Positions 1 through 8,655 of a stretch of 64,000 bases of DNA are shown here, in pieces (positions within the stretch are counted from its first letter, which is position 1; each line of letters begins with the position of its first letter). The notes beneath the pieces were generated by a model that worked only from the letters and a program-made list of their open reading frames with translations, had not been told where the DNA came from and made no database searches. Both the position numbers and the translations under genes were made by a program. Source of the stretch: Pseudomonas siliginis (GTDB taxonomy: Bacteria; Pseudomonadota; Gammaproteobacteria; Pseudomonadales; Pseudomonadaceae); contig NZ_JAHSTW010000001.1 of NCBI RefSeq assembly GCF_019145195.1, positions 62,001 to 126,000 on the forward strand. The letters run 5' to 3'.

Positions 1-555
1 TTTTTTCCCTGCAACGACTTTCAGATCCGCCAGCGACACGTGGTAGTTGCTTTGGTTTTTTACTTTCAGCACCGACTTGCCAGCCTGAGTGACCAATTGC
101 CATGCAAGTTGCTCCGGTGCCTTTGCGGCATCACCGGTGAGTCCGTCCGGGCGGAAGAAGACCTTGATACGCTGACGTACCGCCAATTGCAGCGTGTTGA
201 CATCGGCAGCACTGGCCTGGGGGATTTCCTGCACGTTCAGCCATACCACCGACTCCTTGTCCGCAGGCATGCCGCGGCCTTCATAAAGAATCCTCAGTAA
301 TTGCTGTTGATTGGGCTCAAGTTTGGCCAGTGGTGGAGTAACTGCGAAAGGCGGTGCGCTGCCAGCCGTGTCGCCGGCATCCAGCCACGATTGCGCCAGA
401 ATGGTTTGTCCGCCGTTGCGCACGGTGACATTCGCCTCTTTGTGCGCACCATCGAAGATAATCCGGGTGGAGCTCAAGGAGATGCTGGCGAATGCCGAGT
501 GCGTCATCAACACCCCGGCAAGCCCCAGGCAAAGCGGAAAGTAGCGACTTAACAT
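1..555 (-). CDS. Periplasmic fimbrial chaperone (PapD/FimC family), 3' end outside window
   Basis: The first 185 codons are present and the gene continues past the left edge. The product begins MLSRYFPLCLGLAGVLM, a signal peptide ending near SAFA, followed by the first Ig-like domain of pilus chaperones: SISLSSTRIIFDG, then ESVVWLNVQEIP, the G1-strand region LQLAVRQRIKVFFRP and the start of the second domain. Such chaperones hold pilin subunits in the periplasm by donor-strand complementation and pass them to the outer-membrane usher. It lies 68 bp downstream of the pilin gene in the same direction, so the two are probably co-transcribed; an usher gene is expected beyond the left edge. Family assignment is firm; which fimbria it builds is not known. 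Confidence 0.9.
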   Translation of the reverse strand, partial: MLSRYFPLCLGLAGVLMTHSAFASISLSSTRIIFDGAHKEANVTVRNGGQTILAQSWLDAGDTAGSAPPFAVTPPLAKLEPNQQQLLRILYEGRGMPADKESVVWLNVQEIPQASAADVNTLQLAVRQRIKVFFRPDGLTGDAAKAPEQLAWQLVTQAGKSVLKVKNQSNYHVSLADLKVVAGKK

Positions 556-623
556 AGATTTCACCGATTAATCTGGTCGGGAAGGACGAGGCACAGCGGC
601 CCCGTCCAGGTATTGCGGGCTGC

Positions 624-1229
624 TTATTCGTATTCGAGAACGAACGGCAGAGTGGCGTTACCGGTACCGGCAGTAGCGGTGGTCTTGTCGCCGGTGGTGA
701 CGTAAGCGGCTGCGAACGACAGGGTGCCGTCACCGCCTGTGGTTGCGTCGCCAGTCAGGTTGGTCTGCACTTTGGCAGTGGCTTCGGAGCTCAGGTCGAT
801 CAACTGGCCATTGCTGTCCAGCAGTGCGATACCAACGCCTTTGGCCGCGTCTGCACCCTGTAGCTTGAGAACTTTCTTGCCATCAACCAGGCCCGAACCG
901 CCGTTTACGGTTGGTTTGAACAGCATCGAAACCTTGGTGCCAGCGTTGCAGTTCACTTTCAGGTTGAAATCGTTGGCGGCCACACGACCGGCGCCCGGAG
1001 CGGAGTCGGTGCCCATGTCTTTGATCGACACGCTGCCCATGTCCACGGCAATCATCTTGTCGTTACCCAAGGCGCCATCTACCGAGCAAGCGTCGTTATT
1101 GATAACGCCGGTGAAGCTGATTTGACCGCTGCCGCCCTTGACAGCTTTGGCCGCTTCTTCTTCAGCCACTGCGCCAGTGGAGGCAGCCAGTACGGAAAGA
1201 GTGAGTACTGCGAAAGCGAACTTTTTCAT
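624..1229 (-). CDS. Type 1-like major fimbrial subunit
   Basis: A 201-residue secreted pilin. The start is taken at MKKFAFAVLTLS because a signal peptide follows directly (cleavage probably after AVAEE or nearby); an in-frame ATG 11 codons upstream would put extra charged residues before it. Mature features are those of chaperone-usher pilins: an N-terminal donor strand (GSGQISFTGVI), two cysteines for the conserved disulfide (NNDACSVD and KVNCNAG) and a C-terminal beta strand ending LPFVLEYE. It is polymerised on the cell surface by the chaperone encoded next and an unseen usher. A dyad at 1397-1410, 168 bp upstream, is a candidate operator shared with the other fimbria-related genes here. 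Confidence 0.9.
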   Translation of the reverse strand: MKKFAFAVLTLSVLAASTGAVAEEEAAKAVKGGSGQISFTGVINNDACSVDGALGNDKMIAVDMGSVSIKDMGTDSAPGAGRVAANDFNLKVNCNAGTKVSMLFKPTVNGGSGLVDGKKVLKLQGADAAKGVGIALLDSNGQLIDLSSEATAKVQTNLTGDATTGGDGTLSFAAAYVTTGDKTTATAGTGNATLPFVLEYE

Positions 1230-1396
1230 GTTTATATCCGAAGTTATTGTGAAGTGCTGCATTGAAATGCCAGGCCATATTAGGTGTGCGGTGGTGGCGG
1301 GTCTTTGGGATTTGTCTTAAAGCGATAAAGGTGCGAGCCAGTCAGTAATATGGCAGTGGCGTATTCATATTTGCGGTAATGGTGCAGCGAACCAAA

Positions 1397-1410
1397 TGAG
1401 ACAATTCTCA
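1397..1410. promoter_or_regulatory. Dyad TGAGACAATTCTCA, candidate operator (site 1)
   Basis: A 14-bp near-palindrome in the 320-bp divergent region between the pilin gene and the REC-EAL gene. Closely related sites occur at 7837, 8002, 10963 and 11082. The core resembles the GA-rich/TC-rich dyads bound by RcsB/FixJ-type regulators. Binding by the LuxR-type regulator at 2944 is inference. Nothing else was recognised in this intergenic stretch. Confidence 0.5.
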
Positions 1411-1549
1411 AAGTCGTGCGGTCTTTGTCTGGCTAGTATTCACGGATGCAGAAATTCTCAGTCAACGCAAAGTTTGTGAGCGGGCGTCCTGCTTGAAAGA
1501 TTATTCAAACTTTCGCTATTAACGACTGATAGAAAGAGGTTCCAGGTTT

Positions 1550-2770
1550 GTGAACACGCTTCGTATATTGGTCTTGGAAGATCACGCCTTTCAGCGCACG
1601 GCGGCAGTCAGTGCGCTTAATAGTCTGGGGTACAAAAATATCTTTCAGGCGGCTGACGGCAAGGATGCGCTGGCTGTGATATCCCAGGCTGGAGGCGTGG
1701 ACGTTGCATTGTGTGACTTGAGCATGGCCGGGATGGATGGTTTGACGTTCTTGCGCCTGGCGAGAGAGGCCGGTTTGATTCGTGCAGTGATCATCTGCAG
1801 TTCACTGCCTGAAGACTTGTTGCGCACGGTTGACCGGATTGTCACGTTGCAGGGGCTGGAATTGCTTGGCAGTGTCGGCAAGCCTCTGATGGTCGATGTG
1901 CTGGGGCCATTGTTGGCGCGTTATCGGCCGCACACTCCGGGCGATGCCAAAGTGGTGGAAAGTCATCTCGATCAGCCTTCGGAGAACGAAGTGCTCGAAG
2001 CGATACGCCGTCAGGAATTTCGCGCCTATTTCCAGCCCAAGTTTCATCTGCGCAGTGGTGAGGTGGATGGCGCCGAGGTGCTGGTGCGATGGCAGAGCCC
2101 CAGTCGCGGCTTGCTCTCGCCAGGCATGTTCTTGCCGACGATCGAGCGTTGCGGTCTGCTCGATGAGATGTTTTTCAGCCTGCTCACGCAAGGCTTGAGT
2201 CTGCAGCGCTTCGTCCAGTCTCACGGCAAGCCGTTCAAGCTGGCGTTCAATCTCGACGTGACGCAGATGGCCAATCCGAATCTTGTCGACCGGATCAAGG
2301 CGCTGTTGCGCATCCATGGCGCCTCGCCAGCTGGGCTCATTTTCGAGCTCACGGAAACCGGCCTGCTGCAGATGCCCGAGATCAGCATGGAAAACATGGT
2401 GCGTCTGCGCATGCTCGGCTTCAGTCTGGCAATCGATGATTTCGGTGTCGGCTATTCTTCACTTGAGCGGCTGTGCCAGATGCCGTTCAACGAAATCAAA
2501 CTCGACGCCGGCTTCGTGCAGAATTTCCATCAGGCGCGCTACAGCGCGGTCATCCACGGGGCGTTGGCCCTGGCCCGGGAATTGGACATGCGCGTGGTGG
2601 CAGAGGGTATTGAAACCGCAGATCAGGTTCAGCATCTGGCGCGGCTTGGTTGTCAGTGGGGGCAGGGCTTCTTCTATGCTCGCCCGATGAATTGGGCGCA
2701 TTTGGTCGACTGGCGTTTCGAAGGCCAGAAGTCGTCCTGGCGCCGCGCAATAGGCACGTCCGATCGTTGA
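1550..2770 (+). CDS. Response regulator with EAL c-di-GMP phosphodiesterase domain (RocR-like)
   Basis: A 406-residue protein with an N-terminal receiver (about 1-125; acidic pocket LVLEDH, phospho-acceptor D56 in ALCDLSMAGMDG) joined to an EAL domain (about 150-395). The residues needed for catalysis can be read: EVLVRW at 176, AFNLD, FELTETG, IDDFGVGYSSL, a lysine in NEIKLD, VVAEGIE and QGFFYARP. The enzyme should therefore hydrolyse c-di-GMP under control of receiver phosphorylation. Translation starts at GTG with AGAGG 9-12 bases upstream. This is the architecture of P. aeruginosa RocR, which opposes RocA1 in control of cup fimbria genes, and the next two genes supply RocA- and RocS-like partners. 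Orthology is inferred from domains and order. Confidence 0.92.
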   Translation: MNTLRILVLEDHAFQRTAAVSALNSLGYKNIFQAADGKDALAVISQAGGVDVALCDLSMAGMDGLTFLRLAREAGLIRAVIICSSLPEDLLRTVDRIVTLQGLELLGSVGKPLMVDVLGPLLARYRPHTPGDAKVVESHLDQPSENEVLEAIRRQEFRAYFQPKFHLRSGEVDGAEVLVRWQSPSRGLLSPGMFLPTIERCGLLDEMFFSLLTQGLSLQRFVQSHGKPFKLAFNLDVTQMANPNLVDRIKALLRIHGASPAGLIFELTETGLLQMPEISMENMVRLRMLGFSLAIDDFGVGYSSLERLCQMPFNEIKLDAGFVQNFHQARYSAVIHGALALARELDMRVVAEGIETADQVQHLARLGCQWGQGFFYARPMNWAHLVDWRFEGQKSSWRRAIGTSDR

Positions 2771-2943
2771 TGCAAGCGGCATTCTGACTTTTGGGACAAA
2801 GCCCTATTTCGTCACGCCTTTAAAACACTCATCATGTGCCGAGAAATCAATCAGATGCACCTGAATGCTTCGGTGATGCCCGGGATTTGCTGCGGTTGCC
2901 AAGTGCTGATGGTCCTCCAACACTCTTCATCATGGAGCTGTTC

Positions 2944-3651
2944 ATGCATTGGTCAGTCGTGAATCCGTTACGCGTTGCCATCCTTGATGATCACTCGCTC
3001 ATACGTCTGGCGATGAAGTCGCGGCTGACGCGCGAAGCCGAGTTCAGTGTCGTAGGTGTGTATGGCAGCAGCGCGCAGTTGCTCGCCGGATTGCGCGAAA
3101 TCGACATCGACCTGCTGATACTCGATTACAAACTGCACGATGGGGAGCTGGACGGGCTCAATCTGATCCGCCTGCTGCGCAAGCAATATCCGGGCATGCG
3201 CATCCTCGTCTCATCTTCCGAAGAACGCCCGGCGGTGGTGAACATGGCGATCGGGGCGGGCGTCAGCGGATTCTTCGGCAAGTCGCAGTCGGTCGATGAC
3301 CTGATCACCGCCATCCGCAGTGCTGCGTCCGGGCAGTTGTATCTGTCGCCGGAAATGGCCTTCGAACTCGATGTGCTGCCTGCGTCGGTCGATGAACCTG
3401 CCGGTGCCAATGACGACGGTGCGGCGCACAGCGACGATTTCCTCAGTAATCCTCTGCTGTCACCTAAAGAGAAAGAAGTCTTGCGCTGTTGTCTCGAGGG
3501 GATGGGGGTGACGCAGATTGCCTTGAAGTTCTCGCGCAGTCGCAAAACCATCAGTGGGCAAAAACAGGCCGCTTTCAAAAAGCTTGGCATTCGTGGTGAC
3601 GCAGAGCTGTTCAAGTTGCAGCACAGCCTGACAGCCGACAACCAGGGATAA
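2944..3651 (+). CDS. LuxR/FixJ-type response regulator (RocA1-like)
   Basis: A 235-residue two-domain regulator. The receiver (about 8-125) has the acidic pair AILDDH and phospho-acceptor D61 in LLILDYKLHDGELDG; the C-terminal GerE-type helix-turn-helix covers LSPKEKEVLRCC to the end (VTQIALKFSRSRKTISGQKQ). The start at MHWSVVN is preferred because GGAG lies 6 bases before it; the frame stays open another 36 codons upstream. It overlaps nothing and ends 7 bp before the sensor kinase, whose Shine-Dalgarno sequence is at its stop codon. Its likely role is to activate fimbrial promoters when phosphorylated by the neighbouring kinase, with the REC-EAL protein competing for phosphate. The target sites proposed here are inference. 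Confidence 0.9.
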   Translation: MHWSVVNPLRVAILDDHSLIRLAMKSRLTREAEFSVVGVYGSSAQLLAGLREIDIDLLILDYKLHDGELDGLNLIRLLRKQYPGMRILVSSSEERPAVVNMAIGAGVSGFFGKSQSVDDLITAIRSAASGQLYLSPEMAFELDVLPASVDEPAGANDDGAAHSDDFLSNPLLSPKEKEVLRCCLEGMGVTQIALKFSRSRKTISGQKQAAFKKLGIRGDAELFKLQHSLTADNQG

Positions 3652-3658
3652 CACGCTT

Positions 3659-6600
3659 ATGTTTCATCTGTTGCGCGGTGTTTTGCTAATCAGTGTGCTT
3701 TTCGTATTCAGTAGTGGTGTGTTATTGGCAGCAGAGCCGCGCACCTTGCAGGTGTTCGGTCGCTCGGACTGCAAGGAGCTGCAAGTCGATCTGCCCAATG
3801 AAGACTGGAGTTGGCTGCGGCAAAAGCGCAGCCTGATATTGGGTTCTGCGCTTCCGGATTTCCCGCCTTATGTCATGACCGCCAGCGGTACGCGCTATGA
3901 GGGGATTGCCGCCGATATCGCCTGCATTATCGGTCAGGCACTGCATGTCGAGATTACCGTCAAGGCTTACCCTGACCGGCGTGACGCCATGGCCGCACTT
4001 GAGCGCGGTGACATTGACATGTTGGGCAGTTCCAACAGTTTCGAATTGATCGATGGCCTCGTCACGCTCAGCAAACCTTATGTCGAAGACGTGCCGGCGA
4101 TGTTCATGCGCGGCGATGATCGACGACCGATGCCGGCCAATCTGGCCGGTTTGCGTATTGCGGTTGCCGACGATTACCTGCCTTCCAGTCAATTACACGC
4201 GTTATACCCCAACGCCGAATTCGTGCTTTTTCCATCGAACGAGTTGGCACTGGCTGCGCTGGCTTTTGGCAAGGTCGACCTGTTTCTCGGCGATACGGTG
4301 TCGAGCAATTACCTGATCAACCTCAACTACTTCAACTATGTGCGGCTGCACTCTTTCGTCAAAACCCAAACCAGCGGTTTCAGCTTTGCCTTGCGCCGGG
4401 GCAACGACCAATTGCTGCGTCTGATCGATTCGACCCTCGAGTCGCTGGGTGATGCGAAGATTGCCGAAATTACCAAGCGCTGGTCGGGCGGCGGCGGGGC
4501 GCTGACGCCCAAACGCATTGACCTGACACCCGGCGAAGCACGTTGGCTTGAGCTGCATCCGGTCGCGCGGTTCGTGATCAATGACGATCAGGCACCGTTT
4601 GCATTCTTTGATGGTGACGGCAACTTTGGCGGGATCGGCGCTGATCTGCTCGAGCTCATCCAGCGGCGTACCGGCTTGCAGATCAATGTCGAGCGCACCG
4701 ACAGCTTTTCCAGTCTGAGCACGCGTCTGCTGGATGGCAGCGCGGATATTTCTCTGCTGACACCAACGGTCTCGCGGGAAGTCGGCATGCGTTTCACTCA
4801 TCCGTTCCTTGCCAGCCCCTTTGTGATCGTCACCACCAAGGACGCAGGCGCGCCTTCAAGCCTGCAGGAGCTGCGCGGCAAGCGCGTCGCAGTGCCCGAA
4901 AGTTCGGCTGAGCGTGAGCTGCTCAAGGACTACCCCGACATCGAGATCGTTGATAACGAAACAGTTCTGGGCGCCTTGGCTGACGTGAAGGACGGTCGAG
5001 CGGACGCGATGATTACCACGTTGCACAGTGCGCGCTACTACATCGCCCACATCTACAGCGACAGCTTGCGTATCTCCAACATCGTCGGCATGAACAAAGG
5101 CTTCCTCGCTTTCGCCGCGCGGCGTGCCGATACCGAACTGGTCAGCATTCTGAACAAGGCGTTGCTGAGCATTCCGCCGGATGAGCTGGACGTAATCCTC
5201 AACAGGTGGCGTCCCATTGCAGCGTTTTCGGGGTTGTCGTGGCGCGATTACAAGGCGCTGATCTACCAGATCAGCGCTGGCGCGTTCCTGATTATCCTGG
5301 GATCGCTGGCGTGGAATTTCTATATTCGCCGGCAGATCCGCGAACGCAGCCGGGCAGAGCGCTTGCTGGGCGATCAGTTGAAGTTCATGGGCGCGTTGAT
5401 CAACGGCACGCCGCATCCCATCTACGTACGTGATCGTGAAGGTCGGCTTGTCACCTGCAATAATAATTATCTGCAAACATTTGGCCTGCTGGAAAAGGAC
5501 GTGATCGGCAAGACCGTGCTCGAAAGCGGCAAGCGCAATCGTCAGGAGGCGTTGCAATTTCACGACGACTACCTGCGCGTCATCGAGCAGGACGAACCTT
5601 ACGAGGTGGATCGCACGCTGCATGTCGGTGATACGCGGCTGATCATTTACCACTGGATCCAGCCGTATCACGACACGGCGGGTGAAGTCAGAGGCGTGAT
5701 CTGCGGCTGGATCGATATCAGCGAACGCCGTGAACTCATCGAGGAGTTGCGTTCGGCGAAAGAGCTGGCTGACGAGTCGAGCCGCGCCAAAACCACGTTC
5801 CTGGCGACCATGAGCCACGAAATCCGTACGCCGATGAGCGCCGTGATCGGCATGCTCGAACTTACCCTCAAGCGTGCCGAGCAGGGACACTTCGATCGGC
5901 CGGCGATTGAAGTGGCATACGACTCGGCAAAAGGTCTGCTGGAACTGATCGGCGATATCCTCGATGTGGTACGCATCGAATCGGGCCATGTCAGCCTTTC
6001 GCCGAAACGTGCCAACCTGCGCGAATTGGTCGAATCCGTGGCGCGGGTGTTCGACGGCTTGGCCAGGCAGAAGAGTCTGGTGCTGAAGCTCGACATCGAC
6101 GCCACTGTCGGCTGTGACGTATTGGTTGATCCGATGCGCTTCCAGCAGGTGCTCTCGAACCTGGTGGGCAACGCGATCAAGTTTACCGACACCGGTCATG
6201 TCAGCGTCTCGATTCGCGGCCAACGTCTCGCTGACGAACGCTTACAGGTCGACCTCAAGGTCGAGGACACCGGCATCGGCATTTCCAGCGCCGATCTGCA
6301 GAATCTGTTCCAGCCGTTTTCCCAAGCCAATCATGGTCCCTCCAGCAGAGGCGGCACCGGTCTGGGACTGGCGATCTCCCGTTCATTGTGCGAATTGATG
6401 GGCGGGCGGCTGAACATTACCAGTACGCTTGGCAAAGGCACGTGCCTGGAAGTGTCGCTGTTCTTCAATATTCTCAGCCCGCTTGGCGGCAAAGTGCTGC
6501 CTGTTTCGGTTGTTCAGGACAAACCGGTACCGACACTCAGGATTCTCGTAGTCGATGACCAGAGCGCCAACCGCCTGCTGTTGACGCAGCAGCTGAGTTT

Positions 6601-7291
6601 CCTTGGCCAGGCGGTGCGTGATGCCGCCGACGGTGCCCAGGCATTGGCGCTGTGGCGCTCGGAGCCGTTCGACATTGTGATCACGGACTGCAACATGCCG
6701 GTCATGAACGGCTATGAGCTGGCCCGCACCATTCGCCAGGACGAACGCGAAAGTGGTGGATCGCCGTGCATCGTACTGGGCTTCACGGCCAACGCGCAGC
6801 CGGAAGAAAAAGTGAAATGCCGGGAGGCCGGGATGGATGATTGTCTGTTCAAACCGATCAGTCTCGGCACCTTGTCGATCATGCTTGCAGGCTGGGAAAA
6901 AAATGTTGAAACCCAGCCATTTGAAAGCCCGCCTGCGGCGACTATCAAGGAGCTGGGTTCGATTCGCGAGCGTCTTGACGAGCTCACCGGAGGCGATCTC
7001 GACATGATGAAAGAACTTCTGCGCGAGGCGCTGTCGAGTTGCGAAAAGGATCTGGAGGAGTTGCATTCGCTAATACCCGAAAGCGATCCCGGGCTGTTGG
7101 CTGACCTGGCGCACCGCATCAAGGGGGCGGCGCGCATTGTTGCCGAGCATCAGGTCATTGAGGCGTGTAACGAGCTTGAAGCCGAGTGCGAGGCGCCTGT
7201 TATCGATCCGCTGGACCTCAATCGCAGTGCATTGAAGCTGGAGCATGCACAGGCTGATCTGATCAAGAAAATCAAACGGATCGAGCTGTAA
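3659..7291 (+). CDS. Hybrid sensor histidine kinase with two solute-binding-like sensor domains (RocS1/BvgS-like)
   Basis: A 1210-residue inner-membrane kinase. Order: signal/TM segment at the N-terminus, two periplasmic SBP_bac_3 Venus-flytrap domains (about 50-275 and 295-515), a TM helix near 540-556, a PAS domain (about 575-690), HisKA with phospho-accepting H720 in ATMSHEIRTPMS, HATPase (GGTGLGLAISRSL), a receiver with D1010 in VITDCNMPVMNG, and a C-terminal HPt domain with H1152 in LADLAHRIKGAAR. This His-Asp-His chain is typical of BvgS/EvgS and of RocS1. The HPt could phosphorylate both the REC-EAL and the REC-HTH proteins encoded just upstream. The ligand is not predictable. All phosphorelay residues are intact. 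Confidence 0.93.
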   Translation: MFHLLRGVLLISVLFVFSSGVLLAAEPRTLQVFGRSDCKELQVDLPNEDWSWLRQKRSLILGSALPDFPPYVMTASGTRYEGIAADIACIIGQALHVEITVKAYPDRRDAMAALERGDIDMLGSSNSFELIDGLVTLSKPYVEDVPAMFMRGDDRRPMPANLAGLRIAVADDYLPSSQLHALYPNAEFVLFPSNELALAALAFGKVDLFLGDTVSSNYLINLNYFNYVRLHSFVKTQTSGFSFALRRGNDQLLRLIDSTLESLGDAKIAEITKRWSGGGGALTPKRIDLTPGEARWLELHPVARFVINDDQAPFAFFDGDGNFGGIGADLLELIQRRTGLQINVERTDSFSSLSTRLLDGSADISLLTPTVSREVGMRFTHPFLASPFVIVTTKDAGAPSSLQELRGKRVAVPESSAERELLKDYPDIEIVDNETVLGALADVKDGRADAMITTLHSARYYIAHIYSDSLRISNIVGMNKGFLAFAARRADTELVSILNKALLSIPPDELDVILNRWRPIAAFSGLSWRDYKALIYQISAGAFLIILGSLAWNFYIRRQIRERSRAERLLGDQLKFMGALINGTPHPIYVRDREGRLVTCNNNYLQTFGLLEKDVIGKTVLESGKRNRQEALQFHDDYLRVIEQDEPYEVDRTLHVGDTRLIIYHWIQPYHDTAGEVRGVICGWIDISERRELIEELRSAKELADESSRAKTTFLATMSHEIRTPMSAVIGMLELTLKRAEQGHFDRPAIEVAYDSAKGLLELIGDILDVVRIESGHVSLSPKRANLRELVESVARVFDGLARQKSLVLKLDIDATVGCDVLVDPMRFQQVLSNLVGNAIKFTDTGHVSVSIRGQRLADERLQVDLKVEDTGIGISSADLQNLFQPFSQANHGPSSRGGTGLGLAISRSLCELMGGRLNITSTLGKGTCLEVSLFFNILSPLGGKVLPVSVVQDKPVPTLRILVVDDQSANRLLLTQQLSFLGQAVRDAADGAQALALWRSEPFDIVITDCNMPVMNGYELARTIRQDERESGGSPCIVLGFTANAQPEEKVKCREAGMDDCLFKPISLGTLSIMLAGWEKNVETQPFESPPAATIKELGSIRERLDELTGGDLDMMKELLREALSSCEKDLEELHSLIPESDPGLLADLAHRIKGAARIVAEHQVIEACNELEAECEAPVIDPLDLNRSALKLEHAQADLIKKIKRIEL

Positions 7292-7393
7292 ACGTATCGG
7301 CTCATGACCATCCGACTGGCCTTGCATTGAAGCTGACGTTAAAGATCATTTTGCAGCGGGCGATACCTTGGTTAATAACCATGGAGTTTCGCG

Positions 7394-7771
7394 ATGATCA
7401 TTCGACGTCCTTTATTGATTGCCTGCCTTTGCCTGCTCGGTTTTGACACCGTCAGCGCAGCCCAGTCTGCGCCGGTCAGCGGAGTGATTCGCTTCAGCGG
7501 TCGAATTGTCGAGGCAAGTTGCATTGCCAGTGGCGCCAGCCATTCTTCTGTCGAGTTGCTTGATTGCCCCCAGGCAAGCACCGGGCAGATTTTTACCGTG
7601 AACAACGTCAGTGCGGCAGGGCGAGGTGAGTCGCGCCAGCAGGTGTTTGTGAAGGTGATTGCCGATACTCATGAGCAGGACGATTATTACGACCAGCGCT
7701 TGCTGCTCACGGACAACAAGGGTCACCAGATAACGAGCGGTAATTACGTAGTGACGATGACGCTGCCTTGA
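7394..7771 (+). CDS. Short secreted pilin-like protein
   Basis: A 125-residue product with a clear signal peptide (MIIRRPLLIACLCLLGF, cleavage near VSAAQ) and a good ribosome site (GGAG, 7 bases from ATG). The mature part starts like a chaperone-usher pilin: a donor-strand-like segment GVIRFSGRIVEASC, a second cysteine at LLDCPQ, and C-terminal strand residues YVVTMTL. It is about two thirds the length of a normal pilin and may be a minor or terminating subunit, or a shortened Ig fold. It lies 102 bp after the sensor kinase in the same direction. The pilin link is moderately sure; the exact role is unknown. Confidence 0.65.
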   Translation: MIIRRPLLIACLCLLGFDTVSAAQSAPVSGVIRFSGRIVEASCIASGASHSSVELLDCPQASTGQIFTVNNVSAAGRGESRQQVFVKVIADTHEQDDYYDQRLLLTDNKGHQITSGNYVVTMTLP

Positions 7772-7792
7772 TGGCTTGGAAAGAATGAGTCT

Positions 7793-7831
7793 GCGCCCCT
7801 TGTTTCAAGGTTACTGACAAAAAGGGGCGTT
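7793..7831 (+). terminator. Possible hairpin terminator after the pilin-like gene
   Basis: Inverted repeat CGCCCCTT / AAGGGGCG with a loop of about 20 bases, beginning 22 bp after the stop codon at 7771 and followed by TTAATAAT rather than a clean T run. The long loop makes this a weak call. Confidence 0.3.
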
Positions 7832-7836
7832 AATAA

Positions 7837-7850
7837 TGAGAATTGTCTGG
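7837..7850. promoter_or_regulatory. Dyad TGAGAATTGTCTGG, candidate operator (site 2)
   Basis: The first 12 bases, TGAGAATTGTCT, are the exact reverse complement of the corresponding bases of the site at 1397-1410 and are also found at 11082. It lies in the 308-bp gap before the degenerate receiver gene. Confidence 0.45.
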
Positions 7851-8001
7851 TTCGCACAGAACCGTCCCGCGCTTCTGGCTTGTCGCCACTCCCCTGCGTT
7901 GCAAAATCCCTCCTTCAACACTTTCTGAGCCAGACCATGCGCCGATCGCGTGGGCTGTCGTCAAGGTGTGGCTTTTTATTATCTATCCCTGCGTTCACTT
8001 T

Positions 8002-8015
8002 TGAGACAAGTCTCA
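8002..8015. promoter_or_regulatory. Dyad TGAGACAAGTCTCA, candidate operator (site 3)
   Basis: A 14-bp palindrome with perfect TGAGAC/GTCTCA arms around AA, 65 bp upstream of the gene at 8080. It is the cleanest member of the dyad family at 1397, 7837, 10963 and 11082. Confidence 0.5.
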
Positions 8016-8079
8016 TATCAGGCAGCTTGGCCCTTGGTTATTTTCTTGAAAGGAAGAATGGAGCTGCCAAAGGTGTCCG

Positions 8080-8541
8080 ATGTTTCTTGAAAATAACCGC
8101 AGTCGATCCTTGCGGATCCTGATCGCCGACAGCGACGTGCGAAGAGGCCAGTCGATCGAACAGCAGTTCAATAAGCTGGGCTGTCTCAGCGTCTTGAACG
8201 TTTGCACTTATCGTGACCTGAAAATACTGACGTATTACTGCCCTCAACGGTTGAGCCTGGTCGTCGTCAATGCTGAGTTGCTCAGCGAAATGGCGATGGA
8301 TCCGCTCGACTTTTTCGGGGAAAACCCGCTGATTCGTCATCTGCTGATTTTCAATCCCAACGATGATCACCAGTGGTCGAAGACCTTCTTCAACCCGCAT
8401 CCGCAACGCTGGATGCGCCTGGTCTCGAAAATCAATCTGCCGCGACTGGCAGATTTTCTGATGCTGGCCGATCCGGCGCTCAAGGAAATTGCGGAGCCGG
8501 CCTCGACCAACTCCACACTCTCTCCGTGCGCCAACCGCTAG
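8080..8541 (+). CDS. Degenerate receiver-like protein
   Basis: A 153-residue soluble protein. Its N-terminal half follows a CheY-like fold pattern: beta strand 1 with an acidic residue (LRILIADSD), helix, and a strand-3-like LSLVVVNAELL. The expected phospho-accepting aspartate is replaced around N64, and the usual Thr/Lys signature is not obvious, so it is unlikely to be phosphorylated normally. It could be a pseudo-receiver bound by neighbouring signalling proteins. Two dyads of the fimbria-associated type (7837, 8002) precede it, suggesting the same regulator. The start has AAAGG 6 bases upstream. The receiver assignment is a fold-level inference. Confidence 0.55.
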   Translation: MFLENNRSRSLRILIADSDVRRGQSIEQQFNKLGCLSVLNVCTYRDLKILTYYCPQRLSLVVVNAELLSEMAMDPLDFFGENPLIRHLLIFNPNDDHQWSKTFFNPHPQRWMRLVSKINLPRLADFLMLADPALKEIAEPASTNSTLSPCANR

Positions 8542-8655
8542 CTACCGCACCTTCCCGCGTTGATCCAGGTATGCGCCGAGGCGCTATACCGCAGCGCCGC
8601 TCTGCTGCCCACTCGTTTACCCCATTGTCTTGAATACACTCTAAGGTAAGGCATC

